This document shows positions 33,404 through 44,023 of a stretch of DNA of 64,000 nucleotides, piece by piece. Under the pieces are notes generated by a model that was given only the letters and a program-made list of their open reading frames with translations, did no database searches and was not told where the DNA came from. The stretch is from positions 204,019,810-204,083,809 of the forward strand of contig JARDYH010000002.1 in the NCBI GenBank assembly GCA_029215795.1, given 5' to 3'. The translations under genes were made by a program, and so were the position numbers. Each line of letters begins with the position of its first letter. Position 1 is the stretch's first letter. This DNA is from Anniella stebbinsi (Eukaryota; Chordata; Lepidosauria; Squamata; Anniellidae).

Positions 33404-34078
33404 AAGGCGTGTTTCCTAATAGCTAAGCACTACCCTATTATCATCACATATACTGGTAACAACAAAACAAATAATGCAGGAAGATGAAACCTTGGAAATA
33501 TTTGCAGGATCCAGTAGAATCAGTGAGGGTTCAGGGTTCAGTCCCAAGGCAGTGCACAGCCCTAACAACAATTTCAGGTCCCTTACAAGTCCCCCCTCTT
33601 TGCAGTCTGAATGAGGCATTAGGGTCACCAACATGATGGGAGTGCTGTGGAAGAGCTCATGATCAGTAATGGCATAGAAATCAGTTCTAGCAATGCACAT
33701 GCTGTCCAGATCCTGTGTACAATAACCCATCTGGAATGGGAAAGAATCACATTTTCACAGCAATGTTCTATTTTACGGAGTAAGAAATTTGCGAGGTGTT
33801 TGCCCTGCAAGTTCGCAGAGCCCTGCTTGCCTGGCCATGCTCCAAGGGAGCCAATCTTGGTAAGTGCTCTGTAGGCTGCGCAAGCCTCCTGATCCCTCAG
33901 CAAATCGCACTTTCCAGAGCCTCTAGAAAGTGTATTTTGGGGGCCTGGTCATGTGAAGTATCCCAAAGGGCTGGATTGGGATCCCAAGAGGGCCTGACAT
34001 TCTGCACCCCAATTGTGAAGGACTGAGTTCAGATTATTTGAAAAGGCTTTCAGTTTGATCTGCACTGAGATTAGGGCT
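33404..34078. other. Unique sequence, nothing recognised
   Basis: Overlapping frames of 75-104 aa on both strands, with no domain and no known repeat. Confidence 0.4.
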
Positions 34079-34230
34079 AGGAACACAGTAGCTGCCTGGT
34101 ACTAAATCAGCCAATTGGTCCATCTAGCGGTGATTGGAAAGGCTCAATCTCCACGAACTTTCCTAGTCCTACCTGGAGATGCCAGGGATTGGACCTGGGA
34201 TCTTTTTTATGCAAAGCATTTGACCCTTCC
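34079..34230 (-). mobile_element. tRNA-derived SINE, diverged, minus strand
   Basis: Keeps 'cagtagctgcctggtact', 'ttggtccatctagcg', 'cctacctggagatgccaggg' and 'ggacctgggatctt', in the same order as 17168-17370, with an internal deletion. Confidence 0.75.
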
Positions 34231-34916
34231 CTTCTGGAATATTATTTTAGATTTTCTATGTTAAAACTCCAAAATGTACAGCAAGTTGTTCATTTAAAAT
34301 TCTCAGAAATTATAAATGTTTGACTCAAGTAGAATCAATAACATCTATTTTTCTTGGGATATTCTAATGTGTCACCAAATTTGCTGTGTGATTCAGTAAT
34401 AAATCCTGATTACCAAGAATGACAGGCTCTAATTCATGTCTTCCACAAAATATCCTGTGATTAGTCAATTCTATACACAAATGTTTAAGCTCAGAACACC
34501 ATTGGGAACATTTTTTAAAAAAAAACAACTAGCAATTTGACAGTTTCTGAGTTTTATATTTGCAGTATGCATTAGAAATCAGAAGATGATATGAATGTTA
34601 GTTATAAATGTCTCCCTCTCCTTGGATCTGACTTTCCATAGCTACTGTTGGCTCTCATCTGTCTTTGGTTCCATCTTTAGGCTATTTATAATAGAAACAT
34701 ACCAATTTATGTAAAGGGAATGGAGAGGTGGCTTGAGTTTCTGGTTCCAAATCCATTCTGTACTCAGTTGAAATGGTGCTCATCAGGAATAGAGTTCAGC
34801 CTCAGTCTTCCAGAGACAGTTCATCACATGTAAAGCAAGCTAAGCAACTCTATCTAGAAGGAAGCTATTTCATTCTGTTCACAGAAGGAGCAGTTCAAAC
34901 AAAGAAAGTATTCTTC
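34231..34916. other. Unique AT-rich sequence, nothing recognised
   Basis: No frame, repeat family or RNA gene was identified. Confidence 0.45.
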
Positions 34917-35071
34917 GACTAGATCTAAACTGCTGTTTTATAGCAGTATTGAAGTTGCACTGATAATGCTTGGGGCACAATCCACATTCCATATATCACT
35001 TTCATTGTGTTATTTCCTGGTTTTTATTCCACATTCGTAATGATTTGACACAAGGTGTAGATCTGGCCTTA
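34917..35071. mobile_element. MITE with 'agatctacac'-type termini, copy 1
   Basis: Left 'actagatctaaactgctgtt', right 'caaggtgtagatctggcct'. The centre has 'cacattccatatatcacttt'. Inverse pieces of the same element lie at 49219-49302, and a related element lies at 36058-36190. Confidence 0.6.
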
Positions 35072-35167
35072 GACGACTCACCATTAATAGGCTTGGGTAA
35101 TTTTAGACTCTGGAATTCATGGTCTTGAGGGGCTGTGGCTTTAGGTGGCAAAGTATATTAGTTTAGG

Positions 35168-35515
35168 GTGGCTGGGTCTAGGAATGTTGGAGAAATCCAC
35201 AATAGATTCAAAAGGGTTTGGGTTTCTATGAATCCAACCTGCAGATTCTGGAGCACATTGGCTTTTCCCAAGTCACATGGATTCTGCAGACTTGCATCCT
35301 GGTGTTTTACTTTTGCGGGGAATTTGCACAAATTCGCACTTGCGCTAACGTGCATGAGTGCAAATGCATGGTAGTGCTAATGTGCATTACTGCAAGCACA
35401 TGGTAGTGCTAATGTGCATTACTGCAAGAGCATGTTAGTGCTAATGCACATTACTGCAAGGGTATGCTAGTGCCAATGTGCATTAGTGCACACTTGTGCT
35501 AAATTGCATTAACAT
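35168..35515 (+). repeat. Repeat element ending in a 32 bp minisatellite
   Basis: The 5' half (35168-35345, 'gttggagaaatccacaat' to 'gggaatttgcacaaattcgc') recurs inverted at 41157-41325 and in part at 37262-37355. It leads into four 32 bp units. Confidence 0.65.
35369..35496 (+). repeat. Four-unit 32 bp minisatellite
   Basis: Units begin at 35369, 35401, 35433 and 35465, each starting tg(g/t/c)tagtg and containing 'gcattactgcaag' or a close variant. The spacing is exactly 32 bp. Confidence 0.92.
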
Positions 35516-36057
35516 TAATCAAATTATGTCAGGGGGTATGGCCCCACCCTTTTGACATCAGGGGTGGGTTCATGCCTCCTGATGTTATATATCCCACAGA
35601 GGGCTGGGTGGGAGTCATACATCCCATTCCATCAGACTATGGTTACCTGCCCTGTTCTAGAATAATGTAAAAACCAGAGTCTTACATTTTAGCTGAGGCT
35701 GGAATAAGACATTAGAATGGAGGCCATTTCCAGTTACATCGGTGAAATCATTGTAATAGGTACTCTATGCTGCAACAATATTCAGTAGTACAAAAAAGAA
35801 GAAAAAGCTCTATTCAAGCAAAAGATTAAGACAATTTAAAAGCCCCAATGGGATGGATGATCAAACTAAGTTGCACATTAGCCAGTGATCTTTTGTCATT
35901 TCCTATCATAATGACTGTCAAGGACCAGGGCCTGCCCCAGGCTGCAACCCATTACCATGAAGGGGAAAACAGAGGCTTAATTGTAGATCATGCTTGAAAA
36001 TATTTACTGAGACGTATTTTCTTTTTTTCTGTGTCCCTATTGTCTAGATATTGACGT
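35516..36057. other. Unique sequence, nothing recognised
   Basis: No gene or named repeat. A partial inverted pair 'gacatcaggggtgggttcat' / 'gcctcctgatgt' near 35555 may be an old MITE. Confidence 0.4.
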
Positions 36058-36190
36058 GGCAGGATCTACACTACTGCTTTAAGGTGGTTTATAATGGTAT
36101 TGACAACTGTTGGGGCCCAGGACACATTCCATATACTGTTTTCAAACTGCTTTCAAAGTGTTGTATACTGCGTGGTATAGATCTGGCCCT
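36058..36190. mobile_element. MITE with 'agatctacac'-type termini, copy 2
   Basis: Left 'caggatctacactactgctt', right 'gtatagatctggccct', with 'aggacacattccatatactg' inside. The arms are partly inverted copies. Confidence 0.6.
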
Positions 36191-36255
36191 GGTTCGCACA
36201 GCATGACAACCCATCATGGCTGATCAGCCATGGTGAGTTGTCATGTTGCATGAAC
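36191..36255. repeat. 65 bp palindrome with 33 bp arms
   Basis: ggttcgcacagcatgacaac at the left pairs with gttgtcatgttgcatgaacc at the right around 'atggctgatcagccat'. It directly abuts the preceding MITE and is likely a separate small fold-back element. Confidence 0.75.
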
Positions 36256-36779
36256 CTGGCACAGTTTCATGGGTTGTCAGGAGCCGCTAGAGAGCTGTCA
36301 AACAAGAGCGGCAAAAACCCATGCCAGTCCTCACGATCTCACAAGTGCCTCTGCCAGAGCCGTCCTCTCTCATCCCTCCTCAGTGCCCTCTGCCTTGTGC
36401 TCCTGAAAATCAAGAAGATAAGACACCAACAAGTGTCCCGGACATGTTCGCAATTGTGTGTGTGGGGGGGGAGGGTATGTCCTGTGCGAATAGGCAGGAG
36501 TAAATGCCCGCTGCTATGAAATGTTTCCCTCAGATTTACTGCTCTGCCATGAAATTTACACACTTTCACCATCCGTCTTATGGCTTGGTCATGAGATTTG
36601 CGTATGTTTAGCAATCCTGCTCACTGCTCTGTAACCCGTATGTATATGTAACAGCTGGCTATGGAAACGGGTGCAGGGTAGAGACCAGCATGGCTGGGGG
36701 CAGGGGGCGGGGAGATGAAAGCGGCTGGGGGCTGCAGGAGAGATAGGTGTGAGTGTTCTTACTTCAACAGAATGTGAAG

Positions 36780-36780
<1 letters not shown>
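36256..36780. other. Moderately GC-rich unique sequence, no gene
   Basis: Frames of up to 93 aa on both strands at 36238-36614 have no domain. Confidence 0.4.
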
Positions 36781-36822
<42 letters not shown>

Positions 36823-37130
36823 TTCATTTCTATACTTTCCCATAGCTCTCTGGGCAGATTACAACAAATAATAAAAATATAACATACAACATAATAAAAA
36901 AAGTCTTAAAAAAATTAACGTAGGAAGTTAAGTAAAGGTAAATGACTAAAGACAATTTAAATACATAATGGGGTTTTCCCCCTAATAGATGCATTCTAAA
37001 AGAGCAGACATAGATGGCTCATTGTATACCATTAAATGCCTGGGAGGAAAGGGTGGTCTTTACCTGGTGCCGAAAAGATGACAGTGTCGGCGCCAGGCAG
37101 GCCTCAGTGGGGGAGTTCATTCCATAATCG
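36781..37130 (-). mobile_element. L2-type LINE 3' UTR, minus strand
   Basis: A terminal (ATT)n run (36781-36821) is followed by 'cccatagctctctgggcaga', A-rich UTR, and 'tggtctttacctggtgcc..gccaggcaggcctca', which parallels the fuller copy at 63340-64000 ('ccatagctgaagctctctgggca', 'gccaggcaggcctcatcag'). Confidence 0.75.
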
Positions 37131-37261
37131 GTGTTTGTTAGCAAGGGACAGTAGAAATGGAGGATAAATTGATGAGGACATTGACAAGAGGGGTATATCT
37201 GTATGCTTGGCTAAGTAGTAGGCAGGCAGTCTTTCTCCCCACCCCAAAAAGTTGAGAAATG

Positions 37262-37355
37262 GTCTGTAAGGCCGCATAATCTGCACAACTTTGAAAAAGC
37301 TGGTCCATTTTGGAATCCAAAAATCAGATTCATAGAAATCTGAACTCATTTGAAT
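37262..37355 (-). repeat. Fragment of the 35168 repeat family, minus strand
   Basis: 'gaaaaagctggtccattttgg' and 'cagattcatagaaatctgaa' match 41230-41300 and the inverse of 35215-35290. Confidence 0.6.
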
Positions 37356-37675
37356 TAGGGCTGTGCGCAGCCCTCCCGACTCACCTCAGAGGTCATTTTG
37401 GAACCTCTGAAATGGCACCAATTCAACTCAGGGTGCTTCGGAGGGTGCCTTGCACTGGCATCAAAATCAGTGCAAGATTCACCCCCCCACACCGAAGCAG
37501 GTGGGCCTTGTGGGTTCCATTAGACTCCCACCTCCCTGCATACCCGTCGCCCCTTCCCTTCCTCCCCTTGCCTCCCCCAACCCAGAGTCGCTGCTACTGG
37601 AACTTACCTTTAATTCACGTCTTCCTCCTGAGGGCTGAGCCACATTTTAAATTTCTCAGGGGGGCTCTCTGTTTT
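37356..37675. mobile_element. GC-rich hAT-like element, TAGGGCTGTGC end only
   Basis: The left terminus TAGGGCTGTGCGCAG is like that at 13368. The body is C-rich ('ctcccacctccctgcatacc', 'cttacctttaattcacgtct'). I could not place the right end, so the element may be truncated. Confidence 0.45.
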
Positions 37676-38085
37676 TTTAATATATCTATGGCCACAAACT
37701 GCGGTGGTTGTAAAGGAGAAATGGCCTTTCCCCTTTACATCTCTAACTGTGCTATGGACTCAATAGGAAAAAGTGGGCAGAGAATCCTGTAATGATACCC
37801 TGAGGAATTTATCAATTTCCAACTTAAAAAGGTCCTTTGCCCCAGTGACTCTCTCCAGTGTTGCAGACACAGCACAACTGAATACAGTTCAATAATAAGT
37901 AGTATCATTCTGGCTTTTCATCCTAATCAACGTGCTTGCCATTCATTGCAAATCCCCTCTGGAGGGAAGTTTTTTATATATATATATAAAGCTCTTCATG
38001 TCCACCTAACAAAATGAAATTTCAACTGCTACAAAACCATCCTTTTCTGAGATGTGGATTTAATATTGAATGGTTTCCCTGGAGC

Positions 38086-38126
<41 letters not shown>

Positions 38127-39160
38127 CGTTTTGTAAAGGGTTCTGAAATATCCTTGACCAACACCAAACATGCAATGAAGGGCATTGCTCAAAATTAATC
38201 TGGCATAAAACTCCCTAATTTACAATCAATTTGCTGTAGAATCACATATATACAAAGGCTGATGCCTGGAACAGATTATTCTTTATTGTAGTGCCTCTTG
38301 GCCACAATGTCTGGAAGGTCACATGTTCTCCATCCCTGGTATCACCCCAATAAAAGGCGACACCACTGAGGTTGGAGTAAAAGCTGCCCTGCCACCAGGG
38401 TCAACTGAACGCGGGGTTTTGGCTTCTGAACTCCAATTTTTGCCCCCATCCGATCTGTATTCCAGGGTGCAACACTGTATTTCCTACCATAGAAGTGAAT
38501 GGTAAGTTTTTCTCTTCTATGGGAAAAAGTTCAGCCTACTGAGGCTCAGTACAGTGGTCACACAGGCAAATCATGTTTTCCCCTGCTCAAGGGCATCCAT
38601 CTTACACCTCCACATAGAGAGTTTTAACACAAACATACGGAGAAGAAAGTGGATATCTGATGACCAAACAGCCAGACCAGAAAACACACATTCTAATGAG
38701 GAAATAGTGTGATGTGTTCATATACAGTTAAATCTGCTCTAAGAACACGTGCAGTATTGTGAAGCAAACCTCGGCTGTCATAATGGAAATCATGCAGCGT
38801 ATCCTGCTGTAGCACATTTTACCTGTGGCCTTTGCTAAAGTGGAAAACTCTGGAGCTTAGGGATATTATAGTCTGAGACTGGAAATTAGACTCCATCTAT
38901 CTATATGTCAAGAGATCTGCAGGCTGTCGAGGTTCAAGCATTTCCACCCTGCTTTGCTGAAGAGCTGAACCGTGACCCAAGAGGAGACCTCCAAGGGTAA
39001 GAGACCTTCTTTATGGTAATTAATTCTCCAGGAGAACTTGGTCCCGCGCAGAGGGGGGGATGGGGGGGTAGGAAAACACAACCAGAAAAGATGTAGATGA
39101 GGGCCAACCTTTTTTCTGCTATTAAGTCAGGGCAGAACCACCTATCGCAGGTTTTAAATG
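37676..39160. other. Unique sequence with a CA repeat; no gene
   Basis: No frame above 60 aa with meaning. The segment 38860-39010 is complex and ends with a donor-like 'caagggtaagag', but no frame or acceptor supports an exon. Confidence 0.4.
38087..38124. repeat. (CA)n microsatellite
   Basis: About 19 CA units. Confidence 0.97.
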
Positions 39161-39410
39161 TTTGGAAATTAAAAGATTGGTGATTCCCGTAGCTGACACA
39201 CGCCGAGCCATTTAATGCTTCATTATTTATTTATTAGGGCTTTCGACATGGTAGGGGAGCCACACGGCTTTAAAAATAAATGAAAATCAGCATGACATTA
39301 ATATGACCGGAGAGAACATCTCACTCTTGCCGGAATGTTGCAATCAAAGTCGACTTTCTCATTTGGTGCGTTCAGAGAGATAATTGTTTGTCAGAGTTAG
39401 CACATGGTTT
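39161..39410. other. Repeat-free complex stretch, candidate conserved noncoding element
   Basis: 'tagctgacacacgccgagcc' is followed by 'atttaatgcttcattattta' and 'gcaatcaaagtcgactttct'. It has unusually many CpGs for AT-rich unique DNA, no repeat match and no useful frame. Conservation is inferred, not shown. Confidence 0.35.
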
Positions 39411-39552
39411 TGGGCTCCAGGTCATTTCTTATCAGGTTTCTGGTACCGTTAGCTTTCTCTGCTAAAGAGAAACTATGGCATATAAGAAGGACCCTTTTTG
39501 ACTCCATGGGCAGGGCTTCTGAAGCTGTAAGCCTTCCGCGTGTTCTTGAAGT

Positions 39553-39971
39553 AGGACCCCTGTCATTCCTGACCCATGGCCATGCTGGCTGGGGCTTATG
39601 GTAGGGTGACCAGATAAAATCCAGGTCAGGGCTCATGTAACTTTAACAGTTGTAGAGAAAAGGGAATTTCAGCCAGTGTCATTTGTATGCAATTAGTTCC
39701 TGGTGAAATTCCCTCTTCATCACAACAGTTAAAGTTGCAGGGGCCCTGCCTTCTTTTGTATATGGTCACTCTAGTATAGTGCCTGCACCTTTAACTGTTG
39801 TGATAAAGAGGGAATTTCACCAGGAACTAATTGCAAACAAATGACACTGGCTGAAATTCCCTTTTCTCTACAATTGTTAAAGTTACATGAGCCCTGACCT
39901 GGATTTTATCTGGTCACCCTATCTTATGGGAGTTGGAGTTTAACCACAGGGCCTCAGATTCCCCACCCCTG
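39553..39971. mobile_element. Fold-back MITE split by a hAT MITE
   Basis: The left half 'tgtcattcctgacccatggc..catgctggctggggctt' and the right half 'atgggagttggagtttaacc' are parts of one 'ggctgatgggagttg' element, separated by the 39602-39921 insertion. Confidence 0.75.
39594..39929. mobile_element. Double-palindrome hAT MITE, subfamily 'aattagttcctgg' (copy 4)
   Basis: The element proper is 39602-39921, TAGGGTGACCAGATAAAATC to TTTTATCTGGTCACCCTA. The flanking duplications GCTTATGG / TCTTATGG match at seven of eight. It is very close in sequence to 19580-19899, about 20 kb away, and is the better preserved of the two. Confidence 0.93.
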
Positions 39972-40604
39972 ACATAATTTAACAAGAATGGCTGCATCTA
40001 TACTTTACTCAACTCAAAAAAGAGGCGAGATCCTCACAAGAAAATAACACCAAAGGTGGATTCACAACTCAAAATTCAAAACTGTTTGAGAAGGTAAACC
40101 ATAGGTTATCCTTTAAAGATGAGGAAAACTGTAAATTCCATGCAACTGATGTTTATATCAACATATTTCACAGTCAGTTATCAGAATTATGCAATAAAGC
40201 ATACTGTGATTAGGTAATCTTTAACAACCATATTGCAACATAGTGAAAATGATAAGTAGCCAATATGTAACAGATTAAGAATATAGAATGTGCAATGTGT
40301 TGGCAATACTCAGACAATATATTATGAGTTAACAAAGGTTAAATGTACAACGTGTTCACCATAAACATGATATATCACAAGCTGACAATAATAAGCAAAG
40401 TGTTAATAAACAACAGTAATCTCCGGATTGTACAACACCATTTCATTCTTTCTTCTTCAGTATGGTCACGTTACAAAGTTTCTTCTACTTTGGCTGGGAT
40501 TCAGAGAACAGTGCATCTATTCTAGTTCATCATGCCCAAGGAAGCTTGGGGTTTATGTTTTTCAAATATCATCCTCCTCTGCCATGTCCTGGCAAACCGG
40601 AGTA
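39972..40604. other. Unique AT-rich sequence, nothing recognised
   Basis: No gene or known repeat. Confidence 0.45.
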
Positions 40605-40923
40605 AAGGAAGCTGCCTTATAGAGAGTCAGACCATTTGTCCATCTATCCCAATGTTGCCCACACTGACTGGCATCAGCTCTCCAGAGTGATCAGGTAGGA
40701 AGATCTCCAAGTGTTTTGGATTTCAACTCCCAGAAGCCCCTGCCGGCATGGCCAATGACAAGGAATGCAGAGAGTTGAAGTCCAAAACATCTGGAGATTT
40801 ACTTTCTGCCCATCCCTGACCTTTCAGACAGGTGTCTTCCAATTCCACCTGGAGATGACTTGGACTGAGCCAGATATGTTGTGCATACAAAGCGGGTAGT
40901 CTACGCCTGAGCTCTGGTCCCTC
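40605..40923 (-). mobile_element. tRNA-derived SINE interrupted by a fold-back MITE
   Basis: The left piece 'aggaagctgccttatagaga' to 'ctccagagtgatcaggtagg' and the right piece 'cacctggagatgacttggac' to 'gagctctggtccctc' are one SINE. Between them lies the MITE at about 40703-40806. Confidence 0.75.
40703..40806. mobile_element. Fold-back MITE nested in a SINE
   Basis: The arms 'atctccaagtgttttggatt' and 'gtccaaaacatctggagatt' are inverted copies around 'ccggcatggccaatga'. The insertion postdates the SINE. Confidence 0.8.
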
Positions 40924-41156
40924 ATCCAATTCATATAAAACTAAGGGGAAGTTTAAAAACAATTATAATATCCCATGGGAGGGTTGTAATTCCTAGATTG
41001 GATGGGGGAGAACTCCTAAGGGCTTCAGTATGCCTAAAGTAGTTATTTGGATCCTGGTCCTCATTATGTTACATTTACCTGTAGAAACTGGGACCTGCAA
41101 CAAGATGTTGCAGTATGTCCCCAGGCCACCTCATTGTTCTAGCCAACTTGGAACAG

Positions 41157-41325
41157 ATGTGCATTAGTGCAAGTGTGAATTTGCACGAATCCTCCCATAA
41201 GTTAAACAACAGTCTGCAGAAAGCACATGCATTGGGAAAAGCTAGTCCATTGCGGAATCCACAAGTCAGATTCATAGAAATCCAAACTCATTTGAATCCA
41301 TTGCAGATTTCTCCAACATCCAAGG
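41157..41325 (-). repeat. Inverted copy of the 35168 repeat
   Basis: 'gtgcaagtgtgaatttgcac', 'tgcattgggaaaagctagtc' and 'gcagatttctccaacatcc' correspond in reverse order to 35168-35345. The minisatellite part is absent except for one 'gtgcattagtgc'. Confidence 0.65.
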
Positions 41326-41352
41326 AAAGGAAAGTGGAATTCAGATGTAGAT

Positions 41353-41526
41353 CAGAGGCAGTAAGCCTATATACACAAGTTGCTGAGAACATGGAAGGAA
41401 AGGTTCTGTTGCACCCATATCCTGCTAGTTTGTTCCAGGTTGACAGCTGCTTGGCCACAGTGTGAACAAAGTGCTGGACTCGATGGACCCTTGGTCTGAT
41501 CCAGCATGGCTCTTCTTATCTTCTTA
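41353..41526 (+). mobile_element. CR1 LINE 3' end, plus strand
   Basis: 'cagaggcagtaagcctatat', 'gttgctgagaacatgg', 'gcttggccacagtgtgaaca', 'tggactcgatggacccttgg', 'tctgatccagcatggctctt' and the terminal 'cttatcttctta' repeat of CR1-type elements. Confidence 0.85.
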
Positions 41527-41593
41527 GCCCTAACACAGGGTCATTCAAATTTGGTATTAGCAGAAATGATGGTGTGGCAGGGGCAACACTGCA

Positions 41594-41680
41594 CCTATCT
41601 ACACAACTGCTTTAAAATGGTTTATAACTTAAACCGGTTAAAACTGTTATAAACTGTTTTAAAGCAGTAGTGTAGATAGG
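41594..41680. mobile_element. 87 bp near-perfect hairpin MITE
   Basis: cctatctacacaactgcttt at the left pairs with aaagcagtagtgtagatagg at the right; the inner arms tggtttataac / gttataaact continue the stem. It shares terminal wording with the 'agatctacac' MITEs and is probably an internally deleted relative. Confidence 0.8.
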
Positions 41681-42072
41681 CTCACTGATCCTGTTTAGAA
41701 CAGTACATGCCACTGATACCACTGATATGGTTTATCTGAGCATAATATTCTGGAATCAACACACTGAACCATGAAAGAGTTAACTGGAGGATAGCTGCTA
41801 CTTTCATCCCAGGGCACAGGGCCAGATGACACAGGAATTGGACAGGAGCTTAACGAAATCCAGCTGCTCAAATGGCTTGTTGGAATTTCATTCCTCTAAA
41901 TTAAGGCTGTAGGAACTGCATGATATACTAGCATTCAAAGGCAGAGGTATTATGAACAAGTCAGAAATAGATGTTCATCATTCTGAGTCAGCTAAATGTC
42001 GATCACTATGATGTGGGGCGGGTGGAGAAAAGATAACTACTGGGAGGATTCAGTGCTCCCTCTGGGTTCTCT
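41681..42072. other. Unique sequence, nothing recognised
   Basis: About 390 bp with no identified repeat or frame. Confidence 0.45.
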
Positions 42073-42427
42073 GAGCATCATCAGATGGGGGGAAATCGCA
42101 GTCCCCTACCATTGCTTCTCCACCCCCGCTCCTGTCCAACAATCCTTCCTCTTTCTTCCCGGAGAAGAAAGAGGACGTACATAAAGACCACGTGTCCCAT
42201 TCAGGGGGCATTTTTATCACGCTGCTTTTTCTGCACAAAACAGGAAATAGCGACACATTCCATTTTTTTAAAAAAAGTCAGATTAAAAGAGGTCCATTTT
42301 GTGATGGGAAAAAGGCAAGAAGGAGCGAGAGGTGTGCAGGAGACGGATGGCAGCATCTAAAGGACTCACAAAAACCCATGAGTGGGCAGTAGTGATAGTG
42401 CGATAAAATGCTCATCTGATGAACCCC
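42073..42427. mobile_element. Unclassified transposon-like repeat (copy 2 of 3)
   Basis: The left 'gagcatcatcagatgggg' and the inverse of the right 'ctcatctgatgaacccc' form imperfect termini around 'tcatcagatg'. Inside are 'ctctttcttcccggagaaga', 'tcacgctgctttttctgcac' and 'aggtgtgcaggagac'. Homologous to 23152-23520. Confidence 0.6.
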
Positions 42428-42467
42428 TCTGTCAGCGGAGACAAGACTGCCCAAGGGAAGAGATTTG

Positions 42468-43140
42468 GTTACTTCTAGGGATGTGCACGTCCGAAAATAT
42501 CGTATTCTATCATTATCGGAATTTTGGACCCAAAAAATTATCGTCTCCAATAATATCATAGGTTAATCGTATCACGATAATTATCGGAAATCCGATATTT
42601 AATTTGCAGCCCCATTGTGCCCTGTAGAGCTGATTTTTAAAGAAATAATGCCTATAACGTCTGTATTTTCAAAGTTACATGCTTGAAACTTGGTCACAAA
42701 GCTTATGGGGTATGCCCAAGTATGTGTATGAAATTTGAGATCGATCCCTCCAACTCTTGATTTCATATGAATTTATTAAAGATCCTGAAACTTTTTGACA
42801 GGTCTGAATGAACGCACGTGGCGAGCTGTCATTCTGCCATGTCAGAACTTAAACGATCTTTAATACATTCATATAAAATCGTGGGTTGGAGGGATCGATC
42901 TCAAATTTCATACACATACTTAGGCATACCCCATAAGCACTGTGACCAAGTTTCAAGCCTCTATAGGTTTATTTATATGACAGTCCGATAATCCGATATA
43001 ATCTGGCTGAAAATTTTCAGATCGGATATTTATCGGAGGTTTTTCTATTGTATCATTATTGTTAATCGGATGTCCAATAACGACCTTATCATATTGTTAT
43101 CGGACATTTTAATGATATGATACACATCCCTAGTTACCTC
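42468..43140. mobile_element. Fold-back hAT element (TAGGGATGT family), short form
   Basis: The element proper is 42476-43132, TAGGGATGTGCACGTCC to GATACACATCCCTA. Duplications GTTACTTC (42468-42475) and GTTACCTC (43133-43140) differ at one position. It is homologous to 5864-6710 along both arms but lacks the extra central unit. Confidence 0.93.
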
Positions 43141-43149
43141 ACAGTCCCC

Positions 43150-43375
43150 TCAGGGCTGAATTTGATTTCAGAGATGCTCTTGGGGACTGCATTCAAGTGG
43201 TGGGCAGGGCCAAAGGAGCAGGGCCAAAACATACCAGCATATTTTAGTTTAAAGACCTTACTGCCAGTATTTAAGCCTTAGGAGATACATTTCAATCTTT
43301 CAGAAGGGGGAAGAAACTGTACAAATGCTGGAAAACTACCCAATATTCTGTGGTTGGAAGAAATGGAATGGGGAT
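43150..43375 (+). mobile_element. hAT-like element fragment ('ggactgcattcaagtggtgg')
   Basis: Matches the family at 49867-50214 in inverse orientation: 'cagggctgaatttgatttca', 'gtggtgggcagggccaaagg', 'ccagcatattttagtttaaa', 'aatctttcagaagggggaag'. One end is missing. Confidence 0.65.
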
Positions 43376-43495
43376 CGGGGAAGGGGAAGGTTCATAGCCA
43401 TCTAGACAACCCTAAAGTGCCAGTTCCGAATTCCTGGGCTATTGGGTGGCAGCTTCTTGGGGCACAGTGTTGAGGCTCTGAGACTCAGAAGTTTG

Positions 43496-43580
43496 GGTAG
43501 TATCCAATGTTACTCCTATGTAGAGTAGATCCATTGAAGTGAAGGAGACTTTAATTAGGACTAACATTGCATACTATCCA
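43496..43580. mobile_element. Short palindromic MITE 'gtagtatccaatgtta'
   Basis: ggtagtatccaatgttactc at the left and gactaacattgcatactatc at the right are inverted copies around 'gatccattgaagtgaagg'. Confidence 0.75.
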
Positions 43581-43694
43581 GGGAATCCTTGATTGTTGGA
43601 CTTAGGCCCAGTATCAGAGCTTAGTCTCAATACTGCTGGCTCTGTGTCTCTGTCACTACTGGAAGTTGGCATCATGGCAAGATTCACCAAGCTG

Positions 43695-44023
43695 AATACT
43701 GCTAGGGTGACCATATGGAAAGGAGGACAGGACTTCTGTATCTTTAACAGTTGTATAGAAAAGGGAATTTCAGCGGGTGTCATTTGTATGCATGTAGCAC
43801 CTGGTGAAATTCCTTCTTTATCACAACAAGGCTGCAGAAGCCCTGTCCTCTTTTGTATCTGGTCAATCAGGGCAGGGTTCCTGCAGCTTTGTTGTGAAGA
43901 TGAAGGAATTTCACCAGGTGCTACATGCATACAAATGACACCCACTGAAATTCCCTTTTCTATACAACGGTTAATGATACAGGAGCCCTGTCCTCCTTTC
44001 CATATGGTCACCCTAAATACTGC
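43695..44023. mobile_element. Double-palindrome hAT MITE with perfect 8 bp duplication (copy 5)
   Basis: The element proper is 43703-44015, TAGGGTGACCATATGG to CCATATGGTCACCCTA, flanked by AATACTGC on both sides (43695-43702 and 44016-44023). Overlapping frames of 204 and 209 aa on opposite strands read through it and resemble each other because the element is palindromic; they are not genes. Confidence 0.95.

Noticed and set aside
35369..35496. Four regular 32 bp repeats resembling a CRISPR array
   Set aside because: The units are contiguous with no unique spacers, and the genome is clearly eukaryotic; it is a minisatellite.
38860..39012. Possible exon ending in a donor-like 'caagggtaagag'
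   Set aside because: No open frame of useful length and no convincing acceptor; a single donor match is common by chance.
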